A program made the position numbers and the translations under genes. From Adiantum capillus-veneris (taxonomy: Eukaryota > Streptophyta > Polypodiopsida > Polypodiales > Pteridaceae): DNA of 64,000 nucleotides. Below the pieces are notes generated by a model that did not search any database, was not told the origin of the DNA, and saw only the letters and a list, made by a program, of their open reading frames with translations. Positions 48,404-60,850 of the stretch are shown here, one piece after another (position 1 is the first letter of the stretch; the number at the start of each line of letters is the position of its first letter). Location: positions 39,671,281 to 39,735,280 of the forward strand of contig CM043960.1 in assembly GCA_014529385.2 (NCBI GenBank). Reading direction: 5' to 3'.

Positions 48404-51400
48404 TCATTCCACAAAGGGGAGTAAGCCCAAATCTTTGTGAAAAGCTTTGAACTTCTCACAAGACAATGCCTTTGTGGAAAGATCTATAAGGTTGTCTTGT
48501 GTTGGCACATAAGCCAAGCTGATCTCTCCTACTAAGAGTCTCTCAATGATATAGTGGTAATGCACCTCAATGTGCTTTGTGGGAGCATGAAAAACTGGGT
48601 TCCTTACAACTGCCAATGTGCTCTAACTGTTAGTGTAGATAGTGTTGGCAATGTCCTGTCCAACACCCAAATCAGCCATAAGGTGTCTGAGCTATACACA
48701 CTCAACTATAGCTGCGAACACTGCCATGTACTCAACCTCACAACTAGAAGTGGCCACAATTGTTTCTTCTTGCTCAACCACGATATACATGAATTGCCAA
48801 GCATGAAACAAAGACCACTTATGGACACCAAAAAAGCATTTAAGTCGGGTGGCAATGATCCCCCCTTGAGATAAAACAAGCCAAGATGTAAAGTGCCACT
48901 CAAGTAGCGAAAAATCCTCTTGACAGCCTGCCAATGCTTAGACCCTGGGCTATGCATAAATCTGCTGACCTGTGAGACTACAAACTGAATATCCAACCTC
49001 ATGTTGCATACATAAATGAGGCATCCAACAAAAATTTGGTAAAGAGTGACATCTGCAGGATCACCAGCATCATGAAGACTCAATTTCAAACATGTTTCCA
49101 TGGGAGTGGCAATAGGTTTACAATCCTCAAGTCCAAACTTACATAGCAATGTCTCTATGTAACTTTTCTGACACAAGGCAATACTGCCATCACACTGCTT
49201 AAACTTTATACCCAAGTAATGATGCAACAACCCCAAATCCTTCATCTTGAAAGTAGCATTTAAATCAACCTTAAATTCAGTAATATGTCTCTCATTTGGT
49301 CCATTGATCAACAAATTATCCACATAAACAACCACAATGACAAGTACATCACCCTTACTCTTCACATATAATGTGCTTTCTGTTGGACTGTTACAAAAGC
49401 CTCGTTTGATCTAATGAGTGTCAGCCTTCTCATACCAAGTATGAAGAGATTGCTTCAACCCATACAAAGATTTGTTACATTTGCACACCTTATTCTCTTG
49501 TCCTTTCTTGACAAAACGGTGAGGCTGCGTTACATAAACTTCCTCAAATATGTCACCATTCAAGAAAGCACTAACAATGTCTGATTGATGTACATCCCAA
49601 CTAGAATGAGATGCCAATGCACATAGAAAATGCACAATAGTCTTATGACAAGTAGGAGCAAAAGTCTCTTTATAATCTATGCATTTCTATTGTGCATAAC
49701 CCTTTGCAACAAGTCGAGCCTTATAGCAATCAATCTCACCATCCGGCTTGCATTTCAACTCGTAAACCCACTTTGTACCAATGGCCTTTTTTCTAGGAGG
49801 AAAATCACATAAGGTCCATGTGTCATTTTCTATAAGTGCATCATATTCTGATTGCATGGCATCCATCCAATTTTCTGAATTCTATGGTTCATCAAAAGAT
49901 AGAGGTCCCTCAACATCATCTAAGCTAGACACACCCAAAAGCATAACAATTTGATGCATAAGATGCATGGTGACAGCCTAAACGAGTGCGATTAGACAAA
50001 GGTGCATCCAATTTACTATCACGCAATGTACATCTGCATCAGTAATAGGCCTGCTCATTTTTAGCCCTTTCCTCATCAAGTACATCATGTACATCTGCAT
50101 TAGTAATAGGCTGATCTGTAACATTTTCACAAACCCGCATAGGCTATACATTTGCCTCATTGGAGTTTACATTCGAACTTCCACCACTAAAAAGAGGCAA
50201 CAAACTGTCATAAATGTCATGTGAGCTTACATTACTGTCTCTAGTACATGACAGCGAGGGCTGAACAGAATCTTCCACAAACACAACATTTTGTGAAACT
50301 AGAATATGTTTTGTTTGCCGATGATACAACATGTAAACATTGCTTTCATCACTATAACCAAAAAAAATACATTTGACATCCTTATCATCCATTTTTTTGC
50401 ACCGTGTTTGTGGCACCAAAGCATATGCTAAACAATCAAAATCACTCATGTGCTCAATAGAAGGCTTTCTATCATGCCATGCTTCATATGGAGTAATAGG
50501 TTGCAAAGCATTTGTAGGAAGCTTGTTAAGTACATAAGTGGCAAACATGATGGCCTCAAGCCAAAACAAACGCAGCAAAGCTTGACTTTTGACCATACAT
50601 TGTGCCATTTCCGTAAGTGACCTATTTTTCCTCTCAGCAACACCATTTTGTTGAGGCGTATAAGGCACTGTACATTGGTGTTTTATCCCACAACTATCTA
50701 GAAATGCATTAAATTCATGAGACATATAGTCCCCCTCTCGATTGGAACGGCGGGTGTCCATAGTACATTTTGAGATATTTTCAACCATAGCCAAAAAAAA
50801 AAAAAAATCACATAAACACTTTGACCTTTGCTTTAAGCGGATATACCCATGCATGCCTAGAGTAATCATCAATGAAAGTCACAAAGTAAAGGTAATTACC
50901 CAAGGACGGAGCTTGCATGGGCCCACAAACATCACTAAGCACAAGCTACAACCTGCATGTGGCCCTAATGAACCATCCTTTGGAAACTTAGAATGCTACA
51001 TCTCACCCAAATTATAGCCTTCACAAACATGTTTAACAGGTGCTTCAAGAGGCGGCAAAGAAGCAATCATATCAATTTTTGCAAACATAAAAAACTGGCA
51101 AAATTTAAATGACCAAAACATGCATGCCAAAGTTTTGCATTTGAAATAGCTCTTGAACCCATAACTACGTTTGCAAATTTTTGCCTACACTTGTCATAGA
51201 AAGTGAGCTTATATAGCCCACAACATAAAATGCCAGAGGCAACAATTTCATCACCAAAATTGAGATCATGTATTGTACATCTACCATCCACAAACTTGAC
51301 TACAAGACCAAGTCTAGCAAGTGCAAATATAGACAAATGATTCTCCTGGATCCCAGGTACATAAAGTGCATCAACAAGTGTGAAAGAACTTCCATTTGCA

Positions 51401-51770
51401 ATAGTAAGCACAATCTTTCCAACTCCTTGAAGTGGATAAGAGGCATTGTTGCCACAAGTAACTGAATTCCCATGAGGGACAGACTCAAGAGAGGTGAATA
51501 GATCACGATGTGAGGTAATGTGCTTTGTAGAACCACTGTCAAAGTACCACACATGTGAATCTGCAACAACTGACATGCATGCATCATGGACAACGGGATT
51601 ATAAGTGCACACTATAGTAAAAGCCCATTCTGCATCAACATCAGCATTACAGTCTCCTTTCACAGAAGACTCAACAATAGCTGCATTTGTAGTGGAACCA
51701 GCATTAGTAGTGAAACCAACCTCTTTCTTCTTAGCCCTCTGGTTACTATTTAACAGCACCATTTGGCATG
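48404..51770 (-). pseudogene. pol: Ty1/copia pol (protease, integrase, RT, RNase H), minus
   Basis: From 51762 on minus: protease with VWYFDSGSTKHITSHRDLF (~51545-51490) and a YPLQGVGKIVL block, then GAG-pre-integrase LWHACFGHLNF (~51120). The integrase part 50872-50144 has PYTPQQNGVAERKNRSL and FWLEAIMFATYVLNKLP, with the RSDRGGEY block changed to RRSNREGDY. RT lies in 49635-49411 (DVHQSDIVSAFLNGDI, KSLYGLKQS) and 49365-48706 (YVDNLLI, the second catalytic Asp replaced by Asn; SYIETLLCKFGLEDCKP). RNase H ends at 48404 with HIEVHYHYI and LAYVPTQDNLIDLSTKAL. Gag and the 5' LTR are missing. Best preserved copia in the window, but frame-broken. Confidence 0.85.
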
Positions 51771-51980
51771 CTTATCTAGGAGTCTATGCTAACATTTCTT
51801 AGTTGTATCAGCCCAATGTCCTATTAGCACTTGGATCTGCATTAAGAGAGATTCCAATAGACATTCTACTGAGCCTGTGTGCTTAAGCTGATTGCATAAT
51901 GTGATGGGATTCCACAATGGATGGTTGGCTTTTTCCTTTTGATCTTGTAACTCTTGAATTAACTTCTCAATTTTTCTTAG

Positions 51981-53480
51981 ATGTGGACAAAGATGTGTTG
52001 TTGAACGATAATGTCTTTGACATTTGCGAATTTATGCTCGAGGTAAATGTTTTGTGTTGAGTTTTTTTTGCTTTGTGTTGTCAAGGATGTGTTCAATTAT
52101 GATTTGGATGCCGGTCAAGGTTGTGCTAGTAGTATTCAAAGGTCTCATGAGAGTGGAGATAATCTTAAGGCTGCCATCTCTCTAAGTGAATTAGCTTTGC
52201 AAGACTTCGCTAAAGCTGAGCCCTTTGCTGAAATTTTCAGCTCTTAGCTTTCTATATTCAAGGTCTTGCCATCTCTTCTCATTTCCAAGCTCTCCAAGAC
52301 CAGACACTCTTGGTTTGCTTTTGAGGGGAAAGTGTTGGTCAAATATGGAACTTACAAAGTCCCAAAAGCCACTTACAATAGGTTTTTGAAGGCTGATTTG
52401 ACTAATGGGCCATCTAATCACACTGCCACTTTTGTGGTTATAGTGAAATATATTTTTCTCAGTTTGTTGACTAATTTGAAGTGAATGATTTTGTGCGTAT
52501 AGAAGGTGCAACCATTAAAAAAAAGAACTCTAAATGATGGAGGAACCTCTCCATATGCTTTATATGCTGATGCTATTTGTTCCATTGTGAAAGTTGAGTC
52601 GTTTGAATCTACTTTAGTACTATTTCCTAAGCACAAGATAAAGGAATTGGTTGATCGAGGTTCTTCCCTAGGAGATATTGTCCTGACAATTGCATTCACC
52701 GTTGTGCAAGTGGAAAGCCTTGCGAAGAGTGACGGAAAAAGCTCTTTCATCTTGACCATTGCTGATGGCCCAGCCTTTGTCAATAGAGCATGTGTGAGTA
52801 TACATTCGCTCTAGATGTTTATTATCTCTTGTTGATCTCTAATTTCCCTATTCTTTTTCAGCTTGTGTTCATTCCTTCTAGGAGGGCTGAGTACGGCCGT
52901 ATGGTGAATGTGGTTAATGAGCACGGGTTTTATGCATGTGTTGCACAAAATATCAATGTTTTCAAGCAGTTTTTCGACACTTTGTCTATTGTTGACTACA
53001 CTATTCTATGTCCTTTGCCTGAGAATATGGTTTCCCATTTCAAAGATACACATTCAAAACAGCTTTCTCTTTTGGGCTTTGGAGCCTTTTTAAGTTCATT
53101 TGTCATCTTCATCCACTTGCTGTATTATTTTCTTTGCCTAGGTCTTTGGCACTCTGGAGGTTGTTAAGGTGAATAGCCTTACACTTGAGTATACCTGTGG
53201 CAAATGCAAGAGCTAGCAAGTTAGTCGCCAAAGCTCTCATCCCTTTTGATTTGCATGTCACAAATCTATTAAAGTTGTGCAAGTCCCTGTTGTGCTAGCA
53301 CAAGTGGTGGATCGTGACTAAAAAGCAATCTTTGTTGTGCTTCATGGCAAAGTAGTGGACGAGGTGCTTTGACTCTCAAGAAATTTCCTACAATTATATG
53401 ATAGTGGTCTTGTTGATTTGAAGTGTACCCTTCTTACCCTTAAGAAAATTTGCACATTTTCTACAAGCAAGGTTATGTGA
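51981..53480 (+). pseudogene. Gene-like exon series, possibly RPA/OB-fold-like
   Basis: Several open blocks are bounded by plausible splice sites: TTTTTCTTAG/ at 51980, GAG/GTAAATG at 52042, TGTCAAG/ at 52085, TGT/GTGAGT at 52793, TTCTTTTTCAG/ at 52861, and a 48-base GT...TTTGCCTAG interval at 53094-53141. The 52506-52793 block (SLGDIVLTIAFTVVQVESLAK, FILTIADG) recalls OB-fold DNA-binding domains. The later LEYTCGKC plus a downstream ACHKS recalls the RPA70 C-terminal zinc region. Stops interrupt the last part. Plant Helitrons are known to carry RPA-like genes and a Helentron starts at once downstream, in the same direction. The assignment is weak. Confidence 0.3.
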
Positions 53481-53622
53481 CAAGTTACAAACCTGAGGTG
53501 GAGTAGTTGGTTACTTGCTAGTTTTTTTTCCCTCTTTCTTACTTTTGTGATTATTTGCCTCCCCCCATATCCTATAGCCACCACTAGCAGCAATATGTCC
53601 TATTTTTAGCCACCATACAATT

Positions 53623-55248
53623 TTGTGCCATTGCAATGTGATTTTTACTTCAAAGGCAGCTTTTGTACTTAATGCGCAAAAGGTTCAAATTGACTCTCTT
53701 TTTTTGAAGAGCTATAATAGAAATCAACATGTATTGTGTGCTCTTCTTTTCATGTTTGGTCATGATTGGACATTGAATATGTTGCAAGATTCAATTATTC
53801 AGCTTGTCATGGACAATATAGAGAGTGATCATAAAGAGACTATTTTTGTATGGTTGCCAAATAGCGAGCGTGATCATGGGGGGCATTCTTGGGATAGACC
53901 TGCACTTAAATGCGCATTGCACTCTCGTTTGAATAGCCAAAAGATATCTTTGTCATTATCCACTCATGTGATTCTTGTTGTGTGTCATGTGTTGAGAGAG
54001 GCATGTATCGTTCATATGTTTGATGATAAATCCTTTAAGGATTCTTTTGTTTTCAACCCATATAGAAGTGTGGTTTCAAAGAATCATGCTCTTATAATTT
54101 TCAACACGCATATTGGCACTTTCATGTTCCCTCAAAAGCAAGTTCTTCCAAAGCGTAAGCGTTGTGTGTGGTCAAAAGAACTTGCCTCAAACTTAATCGG
54201 CCATATTCACTCTCACCCACAATCCAATGTGCTTGAGATAGCTTCTAAATTCCACACCGAGGTGGTGTGTCCCTACACCTTGAAGCAAAACAAGCAAAAT
54301 TTTATTCATTGTGGATTGTGTATTGATCAAGGGATTACTTACTCCCCACAACACAAGAGATTGAGGTATTTAGAGAAGATACTCAATGCACCTTCATTTC
54401 CTTGTGCTTGTTGTGGTTCTCTTGTCTTTGGAAAAAGTCTACATCATTTAACTCAAGCAAAATTATCTTGGCTCCAAACCATTTTAGGGCAAGACTCATT
54501 GACTGCATGTGCAAGTGTGAAACTATGTGTAGGTTGTAAGCACCGCTTAGGGGCAAACTTAAGTCCTCTTTTTTGCATGAATAATGTTTTTGAGTTTAAC
54601 AAGAATATTGAGAAGGTCATAGCTTTAAATCCCATTGAGCAACACCTTGTATCGCTTTGCATCCCTTTCGCACAGATACGAGAGTTGAACTACAAAGGGC
54701 AATACGGCTTGCGTGAAAGTGTTGTGAATGTTATGGCTGAGGTTCAAAGGATTTTACCCCGTTTTGCCGATGAGCAAGCAATAATTTTTGTTGAGCTAAA
54801 GCAAAAACTAGAGTTTAATCATGTGTATCTTAGTGGATCAGTCTGCCCATGTCATGTGCTTCAAGCATTGGTGTCATTGGTTCAAACTCCGTTGTATGTT
54901 GAGCACGACGTATTGATAAATGAATTTTGGGCATCCACTTTCCAAATAGCACATGATGTCATGATGAAAGGTGGAGATGAGGATGTAGAAACTACAATGG
55001 ATGGATCTGATACTCTTGTGCATGGTATCTACTCTTCACAACAAGTTGTTAATCATAGTGTGCATGCACATAGTGTTCATGTGAAGGTTTTAGTCCCCTT
55101 AGTTTTTTTTATGATGATGCATGGTGAGGAGCAATCATTTCCAACTTTATTCTTTGGAAAGAAAAGAAGTTATGCCCAACTTGCCGAGGCTAAGTATCAA
55201 AAAGTTTCTCAATGGGAGCTTAAATGTAGAGATTGGCGATTTTCATAA
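53623..55248 (+). pseudogene. Helentron N-terminal ORF with DUF6570-like region
   Basis: The longest ORF in the window (541 codons). The first ~190 residues (NQHVLCALLFMFGHDW, HVILVVCHVL, NHALIIFN) vaguely recall an OTU-like fold, but its catalytic residues could not be assigned. Residues ~265-310 carry Cys pairs (CACC, LCVGC). Residues ~335-440 (HLVSLCIPFAQIREL, GLRESVVNV, CPCHVLQALVSLVQTPLY) match the DUF6570 block found N-terminal to Helentron Rep. The ATG at 53623 is only the first in frame; a true start may be upstream, since TTTTTAG just before it could be a splice acceptor. The ORF stays open to 55248, so it is the best-preserved part of the element. Confidence 0.65.
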
Positions 55249-56350
55249 AACATTAAGAACCTTTTCTTCAAGGTTATGAAAATCATCTTTAGCAAGGTCT
55301 TAGGTTCCATATGGGTTCGTATGCACAAGGGGAAACTATTGAGGAGAGAGTTGCATGCAAGTGACGTCCAAGGAAACACTAACATTGAGCAAGTGCTCCA
55401 ATCTCAGCTTGGCTATCATGATTTTGAGGCCTTGCGCACATCAAGTGATTACAAAGCAAATCTTAAACACAATGTCTTTGCAATGATTTGACAAGTTGTA
55501 GTCCACTTTCTTCATTACAATATCATGTGTTGAGCAGAGATAGGAAGCTCTACACAAATGTCTTGCATTGCTCAATCCACAAATAAAAGAAAACACTTTC
55601 TAGAGTAGTGCCGATTACATATGTGCTATAGTGCGAGTTGATCATGTCACAACAGCTCGGTACTATGTCCCAGATTCAAAGCTTTGAAGACTCAGAGCTC
55701 AAACGCAACACTAAGATACTTGGCAAAATCCTTGACTTCTTCTTAGTGACTGAATTCCAACATAGAGGCAGGCAGCATGACCATGGGATGCTTTGGATTA
55801 AGAATGCACCACAATTTGGTGTGGTTGAGGATCATGAATTCATTGCTTTTGTTGATAGGTACATCTCCATAGACAAGGAAGAACTAGTGGATGAGCTCAA
55901 AAACTTTCAAACCCATGCACATTGAAAGAAATGTAGACACCATAGAAAAGCTTGTCAGTTTGGATTTCCATGCCCACCTATGAAGCAAACAACCATACTC
56001 CATCCAACCCAAGCAAGTAATCGAGAAAAAAATGCACTTCTTGCAAACAAGGAAAAAATTGATGGAGCACTCGCAAGCCTTGGCCGTGAATCAACATTGA
56101 CCTTTGATGAATGGTTGAACTCTTTGTCAATGGATGAGGCATCATACCTTGAGACACTTTCATTGACAATCACAAAACCTACACTTCTCCTCAAGCGCCA
56201 TCCAAAGGACATCTATTCAAATACTTTACAAGTCATTGTGCACCTTATGGGATGGAAATATTGATATCCAATTTATTTTTAATGCTCATGGAGCTGCAAC
56301 ATATTGCACATCCTACATGACCAAACATGATTTGACAACAAGCAAAGCAA
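55249..56350 (+). pseudogene. Helitron Rep (HUH nuclease, Y2)
   Basis: The Helitron-like N block (ALRTSSDYKANLKHNVFAMI) ends at 55491; a broken stretch follows with several frame changes. The metal-binding HUH motif is EFQHRGRQHDHG at 55753-55788. PCPPMKQTTILHP (~55968) matches the conserved CRF-x-P-PPM-x-T-x-IL-x-P segment, preceded by HSKKCRHHRKACQFGFP. The two catalytic tyrosines are in TYCTSYMTK (~56299-56325), Y-x3-Y-x2-K. Role: nicking and joining single strands during rolling-circle transposition. Frame breaks around 55.5-55.6 and 55.92 kb. Confidence 0.8.
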
Positions 56351-58520
56351 TAAAAAATTTATTGGACGCTTGTAAAAAGAACAACTTGCCCACATTGGAA
56401 CGCCTTAAGAAGATTGGGAGTGCTTTGATCAATAGCCAAGAAATCTCAAGCCAACAAACATCATATATAGCACTCTCCCTGCCATTGCATAGTGCTAGTA
56501 GAGATTTTGTTTTCATCAATGTAGACTTCCAATTGCAAAGGACGTTGTTGTTAAAAAGACGTGCCAATTTGGAAACACTTGACCCACATGATACACAAAT
56601 TTTCTTCGATGATATTGTCACTAAATACACCAAGAGGCCTACACATTTAGCACATCTATGCTTGGCCAAGTTTACCAATTCACGTGGTATGCAATGCAAG
56701 AGAAAAAAACCTCGTGTGATCAGGCATGCAAATTTCACTAGGGAGATTGACGCCGAGAGACATTACCATGAGCTTTGTTTTCTCTTTCTTCCTGTCACAT
56801 GCAGTAAAATTGAGTTTGACGCAGGCATGGTGACATGGAGAGATAGGTATGAGTCCAACATTGGCACAATTATTGAGAATAAGAAAAAATCCACCAAAGT
56901 TGAGATCTTGGCAAGTACCGAAAAACAATCCTCAGCTAACTCTTCCACGAGACAAACTCATGAAGAGGCATTTACTTATGAACTCTGCCTCGACTTGCCA
57001 ATAACTAGACCCCACAATACAAATATTGCAATATCATCACACCTTCTTGGCATCCCAAATGAAGAGTACCACCCACTTGTAATGAGCTTAAACACGGAAC
57101 AAAGGCAACTTTTTGATGATATCATGACAAGGAAAAGAATACATTTGAACATTCCTATCCACCTTTTCTTGACAGGTGGCATTGGTACTGGCAAGACATT
57201 TACACTAAGTGTTATTGTGCAGGGCTTGGTTCGACACTACAAGATATTGATTGCAAATAACATTGAACTCCCAACAATGTTGTTAATGGCCTACACAGGC
57301 AAAATCGCCTTTAATTTTGGTCGCACAACCATGCATTCAACTGTGCACCTCCCTTTGATGTTGAATGATAGCACCTCCCTTTGATGTTGAATGATAGGAT
57401 CACTTTGTCCAATGAGACCCTAAGTACTCTCCGGCAAACGTATGCAAGATCGTTGGATACTCAATGACTCAAGCAACACATTTGACATCCTAGCACCTTC
57501 ATTTTGGACATCTCACATAAAGTGTTGTGAACTCATGACACCCATGCGTCAATCAAATAGAGTGCTCATAGAGATCTTGAATCAAATCCGAGTTGCATAG
57601 CAAAATGAGCATGACCTGGCATTCATCAACACTGCACACACAAACAAGAGCTTTGACATTGTGACAACCCCACATCTTTTTTTCACCAAAGCATTGAAAA
57701 CCCATCATAACCAAAATATTTTTCAACTGCTCCATACAAATCGATATGTCATCAAGGCACATGACAAGCCACACAAAACATGCTCAAAGAACCTTCTCAT
57801 TCCAAATAACTCACAGCTAACTGCAGAACTGGACACAATTCTTGAGCTAAAACCTGGATGATAGTCAAAATTTCCTCTCAAAATATTGACATTCTAGACG
57901 GTCTTGTGAATGGGGCGGATGGGATTCTCAAAACAATAGAAAACAATGGACATTCTCATGTGGCATGGATCTTTAACAAAACAATAGGGGAGAAGCAAAG
58001 AAATTGAAATTAGCATCTACTAAATAGCCTCATTGAGCCACATTGTACACCCATATTTAAGACAACAAAAGAGTTCCAAGTTGGCAAGAATCAACTTAAC
58101 ATAGTGTCTAAGAAGTAGCTACCAATACAGCTTGCCATTGCACTCACAATCCATAGATCACAGGGTTTGACAATGACTTCTATGGCTTTTGACCCTTCCG
58201 GCGTACGAGCCCATGGTTTGGTCTACATTACACTATCATGCATCAAGAACCCTATCAATTTACACATTTTGAGCTCGATACTCAACACCCACGTTCCAAG
58301 TGACCCTATAGTGCTCAAAGAGCTTGAACGTCTCCGAACGAGTGCAAAATGGGAGCACCTAAATGAGCCACTCAATTTGCTAGAGGATAGCCATTACATA
58401 ATTCAATCATTAAACGTGGTATCCATCCAAAAATACATCGACCACATAAAAAATGATCACAATTTCAGCTCTCAACAATCCTTTGTCTGCAAGAAAGAAA
58501 ACAAACAAAATTAAAGAAAC
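56351..58520 (+). pseudogene. Helitron Pif1-type helicase domain, broken
   Basis: ORF 56236-57384 continues from Rep through an inter-domain region (HANFTREIDAERHYHELCFLF) into the helicase: LNTEQRQLFDDI and Walker A GGIGTGKTF at 57175-57201. The frame is lost at a 26 bp tandem duplication (57345-57370 and 57371-57396). Later motifs are scattered; motif VI reads IHRSQGLTMT at ~58149-58178, followed by VYITLSCIKNPINLHIL. SF1B helicase would unwind the donor strand. Confidence 0.75.
57345..57396 (+). repeat. 26 bp tandem duplication in the helicase
   Basis: Two identical 26-base units starting GCACCTCCCTTTGATG; since 26 is not a multiple of three it shifts the frame. Confidence 0.9.
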
Positions 58521-58589
58521 TTTCTTGGACAAAACTTCCACCACATACATCATCACAATGGATATGGTCTATCAATGTATCACAAACAC

Positions 58590-58960
58590 AACATCTAGTT
58601 GCACAGTAAAAACCTTTTGTCTCCTCCAAGAATTGAGATAATGGAAGCCTTCTTTTGCCTAACTGCTAGTAATAACATCCACATTGTCAACGTATACAAG
58701 TCACCCAAGGCATCGACACATTCACTTCTTTCATTGTTGCATGCACTAGTAGAGGGCATCGATAGCAGCATTCCAAGCATTATAATTGGGACTTCAATAT
58801 TTGCATTGACCATGCAAGCAGCAAGTACAAGAAGTTGCATGGCTTCTTCCACAAAAACAACTACACCCAGACAATTCACCAAACAACAACTATGTACATT
58901 TCAATCATCGACCGCATTTGGGTAAGAAACTCAAGACCAGATTCCATGAGCGCCACAAGG
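58590..58960 (+). pseudogene. EEP/AP-type endonuclease C-terminus of the Helentron
   Basis: Reading gives HIVNVYKSPKAS and IPSIIIG, then a one-base loss. In the next frame DFNICIDHAS gives the GDFN-like catalytic motif and SIIDRIWV gives the SxIDxV motif of the endonuclease-exonuclease-phosphatase fold. The N-terminal half of the domain is not recognisable. Such a domain fused after the helicase distinguishes Helentrons from canonical plant Helitrons. Confidence 0.6.
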
Positions 58961-59054
58961 TTTTTCTTTTGGTTTGATCACTCTTCAACATGCATACTCT
59001 TTCCAAAATAAACACCACACCTAAAAAGAGCTTCAACCCCTTTGCTTTCCTCCC

Positions 59055-59055
<1 letters not shown>

Positions 59056-59096
<41 letters not shown>

Positions 59097-59100
59097 AAAA
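59056..59100. repeat. (C)31 followed by (A)14
   Basis: Homopolymer pair directly after the Helentron coding span. Poly-Gly ORFs on minus are artefacts. Confidence 0.95.
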
Positions 59101-60640
59101 CAAAACAAAAACAAAAAGAGACCAAGACTTGATCCTCCATATTAGCCAGCATTAACCCTGCTGCCCAAGCATACAGTGTGCAAAACGCACCAAAAAAAAA
59201 TGCTAAGCTGCAACTGCTCCCCACACCACTGTTGTGAACCTCTTTCAAATGCAACAATAATCACGCGGCATGTTCCCATCCTTTGGATTTCAGTCTTGCC
59301 TTGGTGCTCTTCTTTTTGTGGATTCAAAGCGTGTTCTTGTGCGCATGCCTCATTGTTTTATTGCTTTTTTTGAGATTTCACTATCCCGATCTCGAGAACT
59401 ATGTGAGTTTCTAGCATGTAAACACCCCTTTTTCAAGCTTCAAAGACATTTATGACATGTAAACATGATAGCACAATCGTCGTTGCCACAAGCCTTCTTC
59501 AATGTTCTTCCAATCTTTCCCTTGCATGCTGCAATAATCCTCTTTACCTTCCGTTCCTCTTCCCAAGGGAAGGCCTTGTGATTTTATCACTTGTTTTCCT
59601 TAGCTTTTGAGCTTAGATTTTTGCTTATCCCAAACTCGAGCCATCCCTTTTCCTCTTGCATTCATACCTAAGGAGTTTTTTAGCACATGCTTCCTATGTT
59701 TTCGGTGCTCACATGTGCTTAGATAGGCCAAATAAATTTCCCGATCGTGTTGCATTAGAGGTCCACCTATTGTCCCCAAAATCCTGAGAACCTTGCCATA
59801 GTCTGACCGCCTCGTGGCCTCGAACAACACGTTCAAAAAATGGGAAAAACCACTCAATCCCTTTTCACCATGCTTCACTACCAGCTTGAACTGGGCGTAT
59901 CTTAGTGCCCGTGACTTCGATTAACGAGCCATAAATTTTGTCAGACTCACACATTTGCAACCTTCAAGAACCCTATCAAGCTCAAACAAATCCCTAGTAG
60001 CATGCCTATTGACACGGTCAGTTTGCCACACAACTCACCCCCTCAAAAACTTAGTTGGCCCATAACTTGCCCGTCTGAGCTCCGATTAACGATCCAAAAA
60101 TACTGGCATTCACCGCAATTTGAGCCCTTTACGTTCATCTGTTGACCTCAGTTCTGGCCATTCATTTGTACCCACCCAATTTGGCGAGGAAAGCATTCCA
60201 CATTCAAACTACAATATCTTTTTCTCGATAGCTCTGATTAAGGAGCTGTCTGGACCAACTCAAAAGGCACCCCAAATACTACATCTAGCCATATATTTTT
60301 GACACCTTGGATACCTTGAGCCACCAACTTGTTTAGCCTTGTTCACGTCCCCTTTGGCTTGGAAAACCACCTTAGACATACATTTCTTGATATCCCTCGA
60401 TACCTTGGACCTTTGTACATGCCTTAGCGATCTGGTTTGCAATTGTCAGCAACATACATACATATGCATGTGCCCACTTCTATCATCAACCAGCTTTGAA
60501 TGCACCATCATTTCCCACCCCCTAGTTGAGCATCTATGTTCAACCACACAAAGACTTCTTAAACCAAAAAACTACAACACCAAACAAACACATTGTGCAT
60601 ACCAAACTTGCTACCATATGTACAAACCACTCCCATTGCA
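59101..60640. other. Region without supported genes
   Basis: Contains an unassigned minus ORF at 59600-59878 (92 codons, no domain) and sequence with 'GCCCATAACTTGCCCGTCTGAGCTCCGATTAACG'-like wording split over 60059-60095, typical of LTR or leader DNA. No repeat partner in the window. Confidence 0.3.
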
Positions 60641-60850
60641 AATGCATTGTATGGTTTGGTGGCTACCATTGTGTACATAAGACTTCCATGATTACTGATG
60701 AATATGGCACCTTGGCCATTTTTTCTTTCTCAACATCGGACTTGGGAGCATCATTCTTGCTATGTTTTGCATATGTCTGGATTAAGGTACTCAATGAAGC
60801 CTTCCCCCTTGCATATTGAAATGCTTGTTGTGAGAGTGAATCACACCACC
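60640..60850 (-). pseudogene. Small Ty1/copia RT remnant (minus)
   Basis: Shares wording with 42250-42430: GGTGGCTACCATTG-GTACATAAGACT, GAATATGGCACCTT and CTTGGGAGCATCATTCTTGC, then C5-TTGCATATTGAAATG. On minus it reads LMYTMVAT-like RT residues. Fragment of the same copia family. Confidence 0.7.

Larger units (their letters stand above)
53600..58960 (+). mobile_element. Decayed Helentron-type Helitron (Rep-helicase-endonuclease)
   Basis: One-directional series of ORFs with the domain order DUF6570-like N-terminus, HUH/Y2 Rep, Pif1-type helicase and EEP endonuclease, as known for Helentron/Helitron2 elements. Frames are broken at many points, including a 26 bp duplication in the helicase. 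Element ends were not found: no convincing CTRR-hairpin end or terminal inverted repeats could be recognised, so the limits are only the coding span. Confidence 0.8.

Noticed and set aside
58905-59257. Gly-rich ORFs on minus
   Set aside because: Translation of the (C)31 homopolymer.
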